Translations under genes and position numbers: made by a program
Assembly: GCA_934463345.1 (NCBI GenBank)
Contig: CAKSJL010000022.1
Location: forward strand, 1 to 21,594
Reading direction: 5' to 3'
Length of the DNA: 21,594 bases
Source of the DNA: an uncultured Oscillospiraceae bacterium
Lineage (GTDB): Bacteria > Bacillota > Clostridia > Oscillospirales > Ruminococcaceae
The notes under the pieces: generated by a model
Databases searched by the model: none
Told to the model about the DNA's origin: nothing
The model's input: the letters and a program-made list of their open reading frames with translations, nothing else
Shown here: piece by piece, positions 1 through 8,187 of the stretch
Position numbering within the stretch: the stretch's first letter is position 1
Layout: each line of letters starts with the position of its first letter

Positions 1-489
1 AAGTCCCCTTACCTTTACATTTTCAAGCTCGGATACCTGGTATATAAGCTCTTGGAGTCTACCCTTTTCAATACCGCTTTTTGAATCCTCACCGCCGATA
101 TTTACTTCTATCAGAATATCCTGCTTCTTGCCGATCCTTTTTGCATGTCTGTCAATCTCCTCAGCAAGCTTTATGCTGTCAACCGACTGTATCATTGAAA
201 CGCTGTCAATGATATACTTTACCTTGTTTGTCTGAAGATGACCGATAAAGTGAACCTCGGCTTCTTTTCTGTAAAATTCCTTTTTTGAAAGATATTCCTG
301 AACACGATTTTCCCCGAGGAGATCAATGCCAAGCCCTATCGCATGGTTTACAGCCGCAGGATCAACCGTTTTTGTAACAGCCATAAGAGCTATTTTCTCG
401 TCCGGCTTTCTGTACTTTGCAGCTGCTTCCTTAATATTATATATTATTTTTCTGTAATTTTCATCAATGTAGCTGAAATCAGTTTCCAT
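1..489 (-). CDS. YggS/PROSC-family PLP homeostasis protein (5' part, runs off window)
   Basis: Pyridoxal-phosphate-binding, alanine-racemase-like barrel protein of the YggS family, which keeps free PLP and amino/keto-acid pools balanced in the cytoplasm and has no known catalytic reaction. The 163 codons visible start METDFSYIDE. The expected PLP lysine is K40 in the segment LMAVTK. It is followed by the family signatures GENRVQEY (from about residue 59), HFIGHLQTNK and SKSGIEKGR. The C-terminal part lies beyond base 1. The ATG at 487-489 overlaps the end of the upstream HlyD-like gene by 11 bases, with GGAAGGTG a few bases before it, so the two genes are probably translationally coupled. In many clostridia this gene precedes sepF and other division genes, which cannot be seen here. 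The family assignment is confident; the physiological role is inferred from the family. Confidence 0.93.
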   Translation of the reverse strand, partial: METDFSYIDENYRKIIYNIKEAAAKYRKPDEKIALMAVTKTVDPAAVNHAIGLGIDLLGENRVQEYLSKKEFYRKEAEVHFIGHLQTNKVKYIIDSVSMIQSVDSIKLAEEIDRHAKRIGKKQDILIEVNIGGEDSKSGIEKGRLQELIYQVSELENVKVRGL

Positions 490-1675
490 CAGATTCCACA
501 CCTTCCACTACAATATCATCATAAAGCGCAAGATATCCGTCACCGGCGTCAAGCGATGACAGAACATAATCTCCGCCCTCGTAAATAACATCTATCTTTT
601 TAAACGAAATGCGTTCTCCGAGCTTTACATAAACGCCCTTTTCCGAATTCAGGAATCTGATTGCCTTTCTAGGAACCTTGATTCCCTCAAACTCGCCGGA
701 GATCATCTCGACTCTCTCTGTTCTGTGCTGAACAAGGTCATGCGTAATCTCATCGCATTTTATAATAACAACGCTTTTGGAAGCGTCTCCTGTTTCTCTT
801 ATATCGTAAATTTCGCCATCAGCAATTTCAGAGGTCGACTGAAACTTGATCTTTACCTCCTCATCAACTGAAAAGTTCATTTTTCTGTTGTCAATAACGC
901 CTGTTATATACCATTCATATCCATTTATAAGCTTTCCGATAACTTTTGAATCCTCAACCGGTCCGCTGTCCTGAACCTCGTCTATAAGCTCCGGCGTTAT
1001 TCTGCTCAGGCTGTCCATTTTTAGCTTGTCCTCATAACCGTCCGCATAACTTACAAAATAGGCTGAATGATCCGCTATTATCGTATCAAGAGGAACAGTT
1101 TCAGAAGCCTTGAGCTTTGATATTTCAGAATTTATTTCGTTTATTCTCTTCTGAAAATCCGAACCGGCATTCGTTACAAGCTGATATGTACTCATCAGAA
1201 CGAGAAGATTATTTTTCTGTTCAGACATGCCGCTTATCATTCCACGCTCACGATCATTGACGACAAGCTTGTATTCCTCATTTATCAGCGAGGCTATATT
1301 TGCAGGCTGCGCAGATTCAAGCGTTCCCGGATTCTGTATTTTCTTTAAAACCGCAAGCTCGCTGTTAAGATTATTTATCTGCTGCTTAATATCTATCTGA
1401 CCTTCGTCGGCATATATCTCCGCAACTGCTGAACCGCTTCCGAGCTTTCCTCCATCGGAAACGCAATAGCTTACAACTCCTGTTCCGCCGTATTCCACAA
1501 CCTGTTCATCTCGCACATAAACGCCCTTGAAGGTCACAGAATCATCAGCTGTTGACAGAATAGCCGTTTCAGTCTTGTATTTCTGATTTACCATGTGATA
1601 TCCTACCGTTATAAGACAGGCAGCCACACAGAAAACCAGTAAAACATTTACAAGCTTATAAGTAAACGAATCCAT
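479..1675 (-). CDS. HlyD-like membrane-anchored adaptor protein, orphan
   Basis: Predicted 398-residue protein with a short cytoplasmic N-terminus, one membrane segment (about residues 9-31, VNVLLVFCVAACLI) and a large extracytoplasmic part. A beta-rich, lipoyl-like half (around VTFKGVYVRDEQVV and GGTGVVSY) is followed by a helical, probably coiled-coil section with many Glu/Lys/Asn residues. A second beta-rich section with HlyD-like VPRKAI and GVYVKLG segments follows. This matches the HlyD-type 'periplasmic adaptor' group of clostridia. No ABC transporter or outer-membrane partner is in the window, so an efflux role is not supported here. Start choice: the ATG at 1675 has AGGAG 13 bases upstream. 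A TTG at 1711 would add 12 residues and overlap hfq by 32 bases but has no ribosome-binding site. It lies between hfq and the YggS gene in one transcription unit. Confidence 0.75.
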   Translation of the reverse strand: MDSFTYKLVNVLLVFCVAACLITVGYHMVNQKYKTETAILSTADDSVTFKGVYVRDEQVVEYGGTGVVSYCVSDGGKLGSGSAVAEIYADEGQIDIKQQINNLNSELAVLKKIQNPGTLESAQPANIASLINEEYKLVVNDRERGMISGMSEQKNNLLVLMSTYQLVTNAGSDFQKRINEINSEISKLKASETVPLDTIIADHSAYFVSYADGYEDKLKMDSLSRITPELIDEVQDSGPVEDSKVIGKLINGYEWYITGVIDNRKMNFSVDEEVKIKFQSTSEIADGEIYDIRETGDASKSVVIIKCDEITHDLVQHRTERVEMISGEFEGIKVPRKAIRFLNSEKGVYVKLGERISFKKIDVIYEGGDYVLSSLDAGDGYLALYDDIVVEGVESDGN

Positions 1676-1679
1676 CTTT

Positions 1680-1925
1680 TCAGATATGCTCCTGCTTTTC
1701 AGCAGCGTCAAGAATAGGAATAGGCTTTACCGGACAAATGGTTGATATTGCATGCTTGTAAACAAGATTCTGCTTTCCGTCGCAGTCCAGTATAACAATG
1801 TAATTATCAAAGCCTCTTACCATGCCCTTGAACTGAAATCCGTTTGTAAGATATATTGTAACCGGAATCCTGTCCTTTCTGGCCTGATTCAGAAAAACGT
1901 CCTGAAGATTGATCGCCTTATTCAT
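1680..1925 (-). CDS. hfq: RNA chaperone Hfq
   Basis: Sm-fold RNA chaperone that forms a homohexameric ring and helps small RNAs pair with mRNAs. The 81-residue product starts [17 protein letters not shown], carrying the conserved N-terminal helix with the QD pair. The Sm1 strands follow ([23 protein letters not shown]), then the Sm2 signature YKHAISTI, which is the diagnostic Hfq motif. A short acidic tail (DAAEKQEHI) replaces the long tail of enterobacterial Hfq, as is usual in Firmicutes. The ATG at 1925 is chosen because AAGGAG lies 10 bases upstream; a TTG start 30 bases further up would swallow that site. The gene follows miaA after about 150 bases, the classical miaA-hfq order, but has its own probable promoter. 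Hfq often has weak phenotypes in Gram-positives, so its importance here is unknown. Confidence 0.96.
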   Translation of the reverse strand: MNKAINLQDVFLNQARKDRIPVTIYLTNGFQFKGMVRGFDNYIVILDCDGKQNLVYKHAISTICPVKPIPILDAAEKQEHI

Positions 1926-2018
1926 ATTTGCTACACTCCTTAATTTCTCAGACAATGTTTTTGCCTACACATTCTTAAACTGCCGTTTCTGCACTGTTAC
2001 AGAAGGCATTGCTTTTTC

Positions 2019-2070
2019 ATTTTAACAGAGTACAGCTTCTCCATGCTAATACTCAATTTATATTATAGCA
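2019..2070 (-). promoter_or_regulatory. probable hfq promoter and leader
   Basis: On the minus strand the sequence TGCTATAAT (2062-2070) is a perfect extended -10 element just past the miaA stop. No good -35 hexamer is present, which is acceptable for an extended -10 promoter. Transcription would begin near 2055 and give a leader of about 130 bases before hfq. A second, weaker extended -10 (TGTTAAAAT, 2019-2027) lies inside this leader. The 6-base inverted pair CTGTTA/TAACAG in the leader is too weak to call a structured element. Inference from sequence only. Confidence 0.5.
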
Positions 2071-2076
2071 CAAACT

Positions 2077-3018
2077 TCACGCCTTGGCTATAAGTTTTTT
2101 ACAAAAATTCAGAATTTTCTCCCTATCGTCAAATTCATCTAACAATACCCAGTGAATTTCTGCGTTTCTTCTAAACCAGGTCAGCTGTCTTTTAGCATAA
2201 CGCCTTGTTTCCTGCTTTATTTTCCCGATGCATTCCTCAAGAGTGCATTCATTTTCAAAGTATGGAATAAGCTCCTTATAGCCTATTGCGTTGCCGGCAG
2301 TCTTGATATTTCCTGATTCATAGACAAGACGTGCCTCATTGACAAGTCCTGCTTCAAGCATCATATCAACACGCCTGTTTATCCTGTCATAGAGCTTCTG
2401 TCTGTCCTTGCAGGCAAGTCCTATTATTACCGGATCGTAAGGAGTTTCCTCCATTTTGCTTTCCGCCCTGAATTCACTCAGCTTCTTTCCGGTAAGCTCA
2501 AAAACCTCAAGCGCCCTTATGACCCTTACAAGATTATTTGGATGAAGCTCGGAGGCAGTTTCCGGATCACATGCTTCAAGCTTTTTAAAAAGATATTCGT
2601 TTCCGTTTAAGACAGCCTGTGCTTCAAGTTTCCGGCGAAGCTCCTCATCGCTCTTTATATCGGCAAATTTCACATTTTCAAGCAATGAGCTGATATAAAG
2701 TCCTGTCCCCCCGACAATTACAGGAAGTTTTCCTCTCGAATGCACATCAGCAATAGCCTTTCCGGCAAGCTCTACATAATCCGCAACGCTGAAAGACGTT
2801 CCTCTGTCAAGAAATCCTATAAGGTGATGCGGTATTCCCTGCATTTCCTCCTGTGACGGCTTTGCTGTTGCAATATCCATCCCCTTGTATATCTGCATTG
2901 AATCGGCAGATATAACCTCTCCGTTCAGTTCCTTTGCAAGGCTTATGCCAAGAGCGGTTTTTCCCGAAGCAGTCGGTCCGACTACTGCTGCAACTTTTAT
3001 TTTCTTCTTTTCAGACAT
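2077..3018 (-). CDS. miaA: tRNA dimethylallyltransferase MiaA
   Basis: Transfers a dimethylallyl group from DMAPP to N6 of adenosine-37 in tRNAs that read codons starting with U, making i6A. The 313-residue length is normal. Visible motifs are the P-loop GPTASGKT (residues 14-21), the substrate-binding segment DSMQIYKGMDIATAKP (39-54), GGTGLY (103-108) and the C-terminal basic stretch KQETRRYAKRQLTWFRRN typical of the tRNA-binding region. It starts 2 bases after the mutL stop, so it is almost certainly co-transcribed and coupled with mutL. Its product is the substrate of MiaB, encoded upstream in the same cluster, so both steps of ms2i6A synthesis are encoded within about 7.5 kb. DMAPP in turn comes from the IspH pathway, whose last enzyme is encoded further upstream. 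Confidence 0.97.
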   Translation of the reverse strand: MSEKKKIKVAAVVGPTASGKTALGISLAKELNGEVISADSMQIYKGMDIATAKPSQEEMQGIPHHLIGFLDRGTSFSVADYVELAGKAIADVHSRGKLPVIVGGTGLYISSLLENVKFADIKSDEELRRKLEAQAVLNGNEYLFKKLEACDPETASELHPNNLVRVIRALEVFELTGKKLSEFRAESKMEETPYDPVIIGLACKDRQKLYDRINRRVDMMLEAGLVNEARLVYESGNIKTAGNAIGYKELIPYFENECTLEECIGKIKQETRRYAKRQLTWFRRNAEIHWVLLDEFDDREKILNFCKKLIAKA

Positions 3019-3020
3019 TT

Positions 3021-4994
3021 TCAGACAATCCTTTTAAACTGTTTTTCAAGCTCACGCTTTGTAAGTGTGAACATAACCGGTCTGCCATGAGGACAATGGC
3101 GTATATTATCATTATAGTACACTTCCTCAGCAAGCTTCTGAAGCTCCTTTATATCGTTCCTGTCGTTCGCCTTGATAGCCGCCTTGCAGGCAAGCTCATG
3201 AAGCATATCGTCAAGCTTATGCGTCTGGGGATTATTTTTATTGAGCAGAAAATTTTCAGCAATCTCCGGAATGATCTCATCAGTGTTAAGACTTTCCAGA
3301 ATAATCGGAACCGCTGTGACTCTTACAAACGGTTCATGCGAAAAATCAATCTGAAATCCCATACCATTAAGCCTTGCTTCGTTTTCATGCATAGCCTCAT
3401 ACTCCGGCTCTGAAAGGAGTATCTCCGCACATTCCAGTGCAAGCTGGCTGTCTCCCTCGCAGCTTTGTGATCTGAGCTTTTCAAAGATTATGCGTTCATG
3501 CGCCGCATGCTTGTCAATAAGTATTATTTTGTCACCTGCCTGTGCCGCAATATAATTCTTGAAAAACTCTCCGATAACTGTTATTTCTTCTCTTTCATCC
3601 GGCTTTTTTTCAGGCTCAGGTTCAGACTGCTTTCTTACAAGCTTTTCCGGATTTATATAGCTGAAAGAATCAAGCCCGCTGTCTGCTGATGTGCTGTCCG
3701 GTTCATCATCGTCATCACATTCAAGTACGACCGACGGCTGAGCAAACGTAATCCTGCTGCCGTTTCCGTACTGACTGTGCGACGAGGACAAAACAGCATC
3801 CGGTTTTTGCTGCTGTGTAGTCACATAATCGCTGCCTTTTTTTTCACTAACACTGTACTGCGACGCTGAAACAGGGGAAAACTGCGGTTTTTCTGATGTT
3901 TCCTGCGTAAGCTCAGGCTGTTCAAACCTTTCGGGTTCAAATGGCTTTGCCTTATAGTCAATGCTCTTTTCTCTTTCGTCCTTAAATTGAAATTCATATA
4001 TAAGGCCCGATGCCATGAGCGCATTCTTGACAGCAAAATAAACGCAGTTAAAAACAAGCTTTTCATCTGAAAATCTTACCTCTGCCTTTGCAGGATGAAC
4101 ATTTACATCAACCGTTGCCGGAGGTACTTCAAGCATGAGAACACAAGCAGGATATTTTCCGACCATAACAAGATTCTGATAAGCCTCCTCCAGCGCCGCA
4201 CCGCAGGTAACAGATCTGACAAACCTTCCGTTTATAAAGAAATTCTGAAATGAGCGGTTTGACTTGGAATAAAGCGGCTTGACAGCAAAGCCTTTTACCG
4301 TAATTCCATTTTCGGTATGGTCGACAGGTATCATATCGTGTGCAAAATCTCTTCCATAAACACCATAAACAGCTGAGTACAACTCACCGTCTCCGGCTGA
4401 TGAAAACTCTGTTCTGTTATCCTTTATGAACTTAAAGGCGATCTCCGGATGAGAAAGCATGATCTTTTGCATAATGGAAACTATTGCATTAGCTTCTGCC
4501 GAATCCCTTTTCATAAATTTTCGCCTTACGGGAACATTGAAGAATATGTCACGAATAATTATTGTCGTTCCGTCCGGACAGCCAGACTGCTCCAGCGATA
4601 CTTCATTTCCGCCTTCTATAATATAGCTTGTGCCGTATTCATCGCAGCTTCGCTTTGTCAGTAGCTCGGCTCTCGAAACCGCCGATATGGAGGCAAGGGC
4701 TTCTCCCCTGAATCCCAGAGTCATTATATTGTCAAGATCGTCCTTGGAGGTTATCTTGCTTGTGGCATGCCGCAGAAATGCCGTCGGAACCTGGTCCGGT
4801 GCAATTCCGCAGCCGTCATCGGTTATGCGCATATATGTAGTTCCGCCGCTTTTTATTTCAACGGTTATATGCTTTGCTCCCGCATCTATCGAGTTTTCCA
4901 GAAGCTCCTTTATAACGGAAGCCGGACGCTCAATCACCTCTCCGGCAGCTATAAGCTCGGAAATATCCTTGCTCAGAACAGTTATTTCAGCCAT
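3021..4994 (-). CDS. mutL: DNA mismatch repair protein MutL
   Basis: MutL couples mismatch recognition by MutS to strand removal; in bacteria without MutH it carries its own nicking endonuclease. The 657 residues show a GHKL ATPase N-terminal half (ELIAAGEVIERPASVIKEL, ENSIDAGA, DDGCGI, GFRGEALASI), a low-complexity Ser/Gln/Glu-rich linker at roughly 340-470, and a C-terminal dimerisation/endonuclease domain. The endonuclease signature is DKHAAHE...E at 494-505, a Lys variant of the usual DQHA(X2)E(X4)E motif. ACKAAIK (602-608) and CPHGRP (634-639), the other two metal-site motifs, are intact. The enzyme is therefore probably an active Mn/Zn-dependent nickase. AGGAGG lies 4 bases before the ATG, and the gene starts 8 bases after mutS. 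Confidence 0.97.
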   Translation of the reverse strand: MAEITVLSKDISELIAAGEVIERPASVIKELLENSIDAGAKHITVEIKSGGTTYMRITDDGCGIAPDQVPTAFLRHATSKITSKDDLDNIMTLGFRGEALASISAVSRAELLTKRSCDEYGTSYIIEGGNEVSLEQSGCPDGTTIIIRDIFFNVPVRRKFMKRDSAEANAIVSIMQKIMLSHPEIAFKFIKDNRTEFSSAGDGELYSAVYGVYGRDFAHDMIPVDHTENGITVKGFAVKPLYSKSNRSFQNFFINGRFVRSVTCGAALEEAYQNLVMVGKYPACVLMLEVPPATVDVNVHPAKAEVRFSDEKLVFNCVYFAVKNALMASGLIYEFQFKDEREKSIDYKAKPFEPERFEQPELTQETSEKPQFSPVSASQYSVSEKKGSDYVTTQQQKPDAVLSSSHSQYGNGSRITFAQPSVVLECDDDDEPDSTSADSGLDSFSYINPEKLVRKQSEPEPEKKPDEREEITVIGEFFKNYIAAQAGDKIILIDKHAAHERIIFEKLRSQSCEGDSQLALECAEILLSEPEYEAMHENEARLNGMGFQIDFSHEPFVRVTAVPIILESLNTDEIIPEIAENFLLNKNNPQTHKLDDMLHELACKAAIKANDRNDIKELQKLAEEVYYNDNIRHCPHGRPVMFTLTKRELEKQFKRIV

Positions 4995-5002
4995 ATTGCC
5001 TC

Positions 5003-7612
5003 CTATTCAGCCAGCTTTGAAAGTTCCTTTAAAAATTCCCTGCATTCTCCGTCGCTAAGTTCGTCAACATTTGTTTTTCTAATTCTGTCGGCAAGAACGT
5101 CACGATTTGCGGCAGAAAAGCTCATTTGTCCGCTTTCCGGCAAGGCTTCCGTTCTTCCGGCAGCATTTTCACGCTCCATGTCCTCCAGAAGCTCCCTTGC
5201 TCTTTTTACAACCTTGTCAGGAAGTCCGGCAAGCTTTGCAACCTCGATGCCATAGCTTTCGTCAACTCCGCCCCTGACAATTTTTCGCAGAAATCGTATT
5301 CCCGTTCCGCTTTTTTTGACGGCAATACTGTAATTTTTCACACCGTCAAGAATATCCTCAAGTCCGATAAGCTCATGATAGTGCGTTGCAAAAAGCGTCT
5401 TGCAGCCAAGCTTTCTTGAGTTGCAGATATGTTCGGCAACCGCCCTTGCAATACTTATTCCGTCAAATGTTGAGGTTCCTCTGCCAACCTCGTCAAGTAT
5501 GACAAGACTGTTTCTGGTCGCATATTTGAGAATGTCTGCAACCTCGCTCATTTCAACCATAAATGTGCTTTGTCCGGCAGTAAGATCATCCGATGCGCCG
5601 ACTCTCGTAAATATCCTGTCAACTACGGATATTTTTGCGTATGAAGCCGGAACGAAGCTGCCCATCTGTGCCATAAGAGTTATAAGCGCCGCCTGACGCA
5701 TATACGTTGACTTACCTGACATATTTGGTCCGGTTATAACTGACATTCTGTTTGACTTTGTATCAATATAAAGATCATTCGGCACAAACACCTCGTCTGT
5801 CAGCATAAGCTCAACTACGGGATGACGTCCGCCCCGTATATCTATAACGCCGTCTATGGCTATTTCCGGTCTTACATAATTATTGTTCATCGCCGCAGAT
5901 GCAAACGACGCCAGAACATCGACCGCCGCTACGGCAGCAGCTGTCCGCTGAACGCTTCTGAGCTGAGTTGAAAGATAATCTCTGACCTCTCCGAAAATAT
6001 CAGCCTCAAGTCTCAGCGATTTATCCTTTGCTCCGAGTATGCTGTTTTCAGTATTTTTCAGTTCCTCAGTTATGAATCTTTCAGCATTTGCAAGAGTTTG
6101 TTTTCTTATATAATTGTCAGGAACAAGATCATAGTAGGAGCGTGTAACTTCAAGGTAATAGCCGAAAACTCTGTTAAATCCGATTTTCAGCCCCTTTATT
6201 CCGGTAGTCTCCCTCTCTCTTTCGGCAATATCCTCAATAATTTCCTTTCCGTTGTTCATTATATTACGAAGCTCGTCAAGCTCTTTGTTGAAACCATCCT
6301 TGATTACTTCGCCGTCTTTGACTGTAACCGGAGGCTCATCAACAATTGCATTTTCAACAAGATTAGAAATCTCCTCCAGTGTTGAGATGCTTTTTTCAAG
6401 GCTGTCTATAAGCTTTGAACCGGAAATTTTTTTAAGCTGCTCCTTTAAAAACGGAAGCTGAACCGAAGTCATAGAAATTGATTTGAGATCTCTGGGCGTT
6501 GCCGTCTTGTACATGATCCTTGTCATGAGACGCTCAATGTCATAGACTCTTTGCAGTATATCCTGAGTTTCCATTAAAACGACAGGATTTTTTATAAACT
6601 GTTCAACAGCTTCAAGCCTGTCTATTATTCTTGCCGGACTTGTAAGAGGCTGTTCTATATAGCTTTTGAGAAGTCTTTTTCCCATAGATGTCTGAGTTGA
6701 GTCAAGAACCCAGAGAAGCGAACCCTTTTTCTCCTTGCTGCGCATAGTTTCAGTAAGCTCCAGATTGCGCCTTGCATTCATATCGAGGATCATAGCCGAA
6801 GCGGAATCCTGCTTTTCTATCTGTGTAAAACGTCCGGTGAGCTTTTTCTGTGTATCGCCTATATAGTCAAATAATCCGCATACTGCTCCGGTTTCCGCAC
6901 CGTCCTCTTCAAGCCCGATCATATCAAGCGAGGCTGCGGAAAACTGCTTTAAAACAGCCTCTTTTTTGAGGTTAGGGTTAAAACAGTCAGAATCTCTTAA
7001 AGTAACTGCACAGTCAAGCCTTGATTTTACAAAGTTAAGCGTATCTTTAAGGGAAAGAAAATCAGGGTTGAAAACTATTTCCGAAGGCGTATAACGTGAA
7101 AGCAGGTCTATCGTATCCGTTTCAAGATTCTTTCCGCTAGTACTGAAAAGCTTTACATCGCCTGTCGAAATATCTGCAAAGCATATTCCGCAGCTTTCGT
7201 TATCATAAAAGGCGCAGCATATATAATTGTTGCTGTCATCGTCAAGCATACTGCTTTCTATGAGAGTTCCGGGAGTTACAACCCTTATGACATCACGTTC
7301 AACCAATCCTTTGCTTTCAGAAGGGTCAGTCAACTGCTCGCAGATCGCCACTTTATATCCGGCTTCAATAAGCCTTTTTATGTAAATCTCGCAGCTGTGA
7401 TGCGGAACTCCGCACATAGGCGCTCTTTCCTCAAGACCGCAGTCCTTTCCGGTCAGAGTAAGCTCCAGTGCCTTTGAAGCAGTCAGCGCATCATCGAAAA
7501 ACATTTCATAAAAATCCCCGACCCGGAAAAAAAGCAGAGTATCCGGATAGGCATCCTTTGCTTCAAGGTACTGCCGCATCATCGGCGATATTTTTGTTCT
7601 GTCAATTTCCAT
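5003..7612 (-). CDS. mutS: DNA mismatch repair protein MutS
   Basis: MutS scans DNA as a dimer, binds mismatches and small loops, and recruits MutL. The 869-residue length is normal for MutS1. The mismatch-reading Phe-x-Glu is F34-Y35-E36 in VGDFYEMF. The connector, lever and clamp regions follow. The ABC-type ATPase has Walker A GPNMSGKST (628-636), Walker B LVILDEVGRGTSTFDG (Asp707-Glu708) and the ATHYHE switch. The C-terminal tail contains QMSFSA (829-834), which resembles a beta-clamp-binding motif, and then a helical dimerisation tail. GGAGG lies 5 bases before the ATG. The 143-base leader between the preceding gene and mutS contains a strong hairpin and a copy of a dispersed repeat, so mutS may be partly regulated apart from miaB. 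Confidence 0.97.
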   Translation of the reverse strand: MEIDRTKISPMMRQYLEAKDAYPDTLLFFRVGDFYEMFFDDALTASKALELTLTGKDCGLEERAPMCGVPHHSCEIYIKRLIEAGYKVAICEQLTDPSESKGLVERDVIRVVTPGTLIESSMLDDDSNNYICCAFYDNESCGICFADISTGDVKLFSTSGKNLETDTIDLLSRYTPSEIVFNPDFLSLKDTLNFVKSRLDCAVTLRDSDCFNPNLKKEAVLKQFSAASLDMIGLEEDGAETGAVCGLFDYIGDTQKKLTGRFTQIEKQDSASAMILDMNARRNLELTETMRSKEKKGSLLWVLDSTQTSMGKRLLKSYIEQPLTSPARIIDRLEAVEQFIKNPVVLMETQDILQRVYDIERLMTRIMYKTATPRDLKSISMTSVQLPFLKEQLKKISGSKLIDSLEKSISTLEEISNLVENAIVDEPPVTVKDGEVIKDGFNKELDELRNIMNNGKEIIEDIAERERETTGIKGLKIGFNRVFGYYLEVTRSYYDLVPDNYIRKQTLANAERFITEELKNTENSILGAKDKSLRLEADIFGEVRDYLSTQLRSVQRTAAAVAAVDVLASFASAAMNNNYVRPEIAIDGVIDIRGGRHPVVELMLTDEVFVPNDLYIDTKSNRMSVITGPNMSGKSTYMRQAALITLMAQMGSFVPASYAKISVVDRIFTRVGASDDLTAGQSTFMVEMSEVADILKYATRNSLVILDEVGRGTSTFDGISIARAVAEHICNSRKLGCKTLFATHYHELIGLEDILDGVKNYSIAVKKSGTGIRFLRKIVRGGVDESYGIEVAKLAGLPDKVVKRARELLEDMERENAAGRTEALPESGQMSFSAANRDVLADRIRKTNVDELSDGECREFLKELSKLAE

Positions 7613-7630
7613 TAAACCCTCCGATTAGAC

Positions 7631-7664
7631 AATTTGACCTTTTCAGAACTGAAAAAGTCAAATT
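7631..7664 (-). promoter_or_regulatory. 34-base hairpin in the mutS leader
   Basis: Inverted repeat of two 16-base arms around a 2-base loop. As minus-strand RNA it reads AAUUUGAC... through ...GUCAAAUU. Fifteen pairs are Watson-Crick and the one remaining pair (7639 with 7656) is G-U in RNA from the minus strand, but C-A if read from the plus strand. The gene-sense transcript therefore folds perfectly. It ends about 8 bases before the GGAGG of mutS and has no trailing U-run, so it is not an intrinsic terminator. A weak TATACT (7667-7672) just upstream could be a -10 element that would place the hairpin at the 5' end of the mRNA. Its function is unknown: candidate roles are an mRNA stabiliser, a translational control element or an operator. 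Confidence 0.6.
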
Positions 7665-7714
7665 AAAGTATATTTTACGCAGGCATGCAGCAAGCCGCTG
7701 TACCATTCGCCTTA

Positions 7715-7732
7715 AGGCAATACCGCACAAAG
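7715..7732 (+). repeat. dispersed repeat end, copy A (ylbF-mutS gap)
   Basis: AGGCAATACCGCACAAAG read on the plus strand. It differs at only two positions from copy C (12815-12832, minus strand) and at two from the left end of copy B (16980-16997, plus strand). It sits between the YlbF-family stop and mutS, and is flanked by a 10-base palindrome GCCTTAAGGC (7709-7718) and by a small hairpin CGCAC/GTGCG (7724-7740). Confidence 0.5.
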
Positions 7733-7755
7733 ATCGTGCGCAGAATGTTCCCTTA

Positions 7756-8163
7756 TCAGTGGCAGCCGCCGCATGATCCACAGCTGCCTGAACAACCGCT
7801 CGGCTTTGAAGGGCATGTTTCAGGATCTTCGCCGTTTGCACTTGCAGTTATTACATTATTTATCTCTGCAAGCAGACCGTCCATTGCATTTTTTGCTTCA
7901 TTGAACTTGACCATACTTGGATTGACCATGATTTCGCCGTAAAGATTCTTGATAACTCCGTCCAGTTCTTTGAGCTTGTCTGCGTCTTTATCAGTCTTTG
8001 TCATTTCCATGTTAAGCTCATATCTCTTTGCTTCAAAATCGCTTATAAGCTTCTGAAGCTCAGCGTCATCGTCATTTACTTTTCTCGCTGTTACATAAGC
8101 ATTGTATCTTTCGTCCTGCTGAATAAGCTTTCCAACTTCTCTCGCCATTAAAACTGCATCCAT
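7756..8163 (-). CDS. YlbF/YmcA family protein with cysteine-rich C-terminus
   Basis: Small 135-residue helical protein of the YlbF/YmcA (RicF/RicA, formerly DUF964) family. In Bacillus subtilis these proteins act with YaaT in a complex that binds Fe-S clusters, affects mRNA processing with RNase Y and promotes sporulation, competence and biofilm formation. The body (about 1-110) has the family pattern MDAVLMAREVGKLI...DERYNAYVTARK...NP. Residues 117-135 form a Gly/Ser/Cys tail with five cysteines (C117, C124, C128, C131, C134), suited to binding metal or an Fe-S cluster. Its place directly after miaB and before mutS is that of ymcA in B. subtilis (ymcB/miaB-ymcA-cotE-mutS-mutL), which supports a RicA-type orthologue, though RicF cannot be excluded. 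AAGGAG lies 10 bases before the ATG. It starts 24 bases after miaB. Confidence 0.88.
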   Translation of the reverse strand: MDAVLMAREVGKLIQQDERYNAYVTARKVNDDDAELQKLISDFEAKRYELNMEMTKTDKDADKLKELDGVIKNLYGEIMVNPSMVKFNEAKNAMDGLLAEINNVITASANGEDPETCPSKPSGCSGSCGSCGGCH

Positions 8164-8187
8164 TTTACTTTTTCTCCTTATTCTTAT

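Noticed and set aside
7631..7664. mutS leader hairpin read as an intrinsic terminator or a LexA site
   Set aside because: No U-run follows on either strand, and the GAAC-N4-GTTC pattern of Gram-positive SOS boxes is absent.
7602..7841. Minus-strand 79-codon frame spanning the gap between the YlbF-family gene and mutS
   Set aside because: It overlaps both flanking genes out of frame, has no ribosome-binding site and runs through the repeat and the hairpin.
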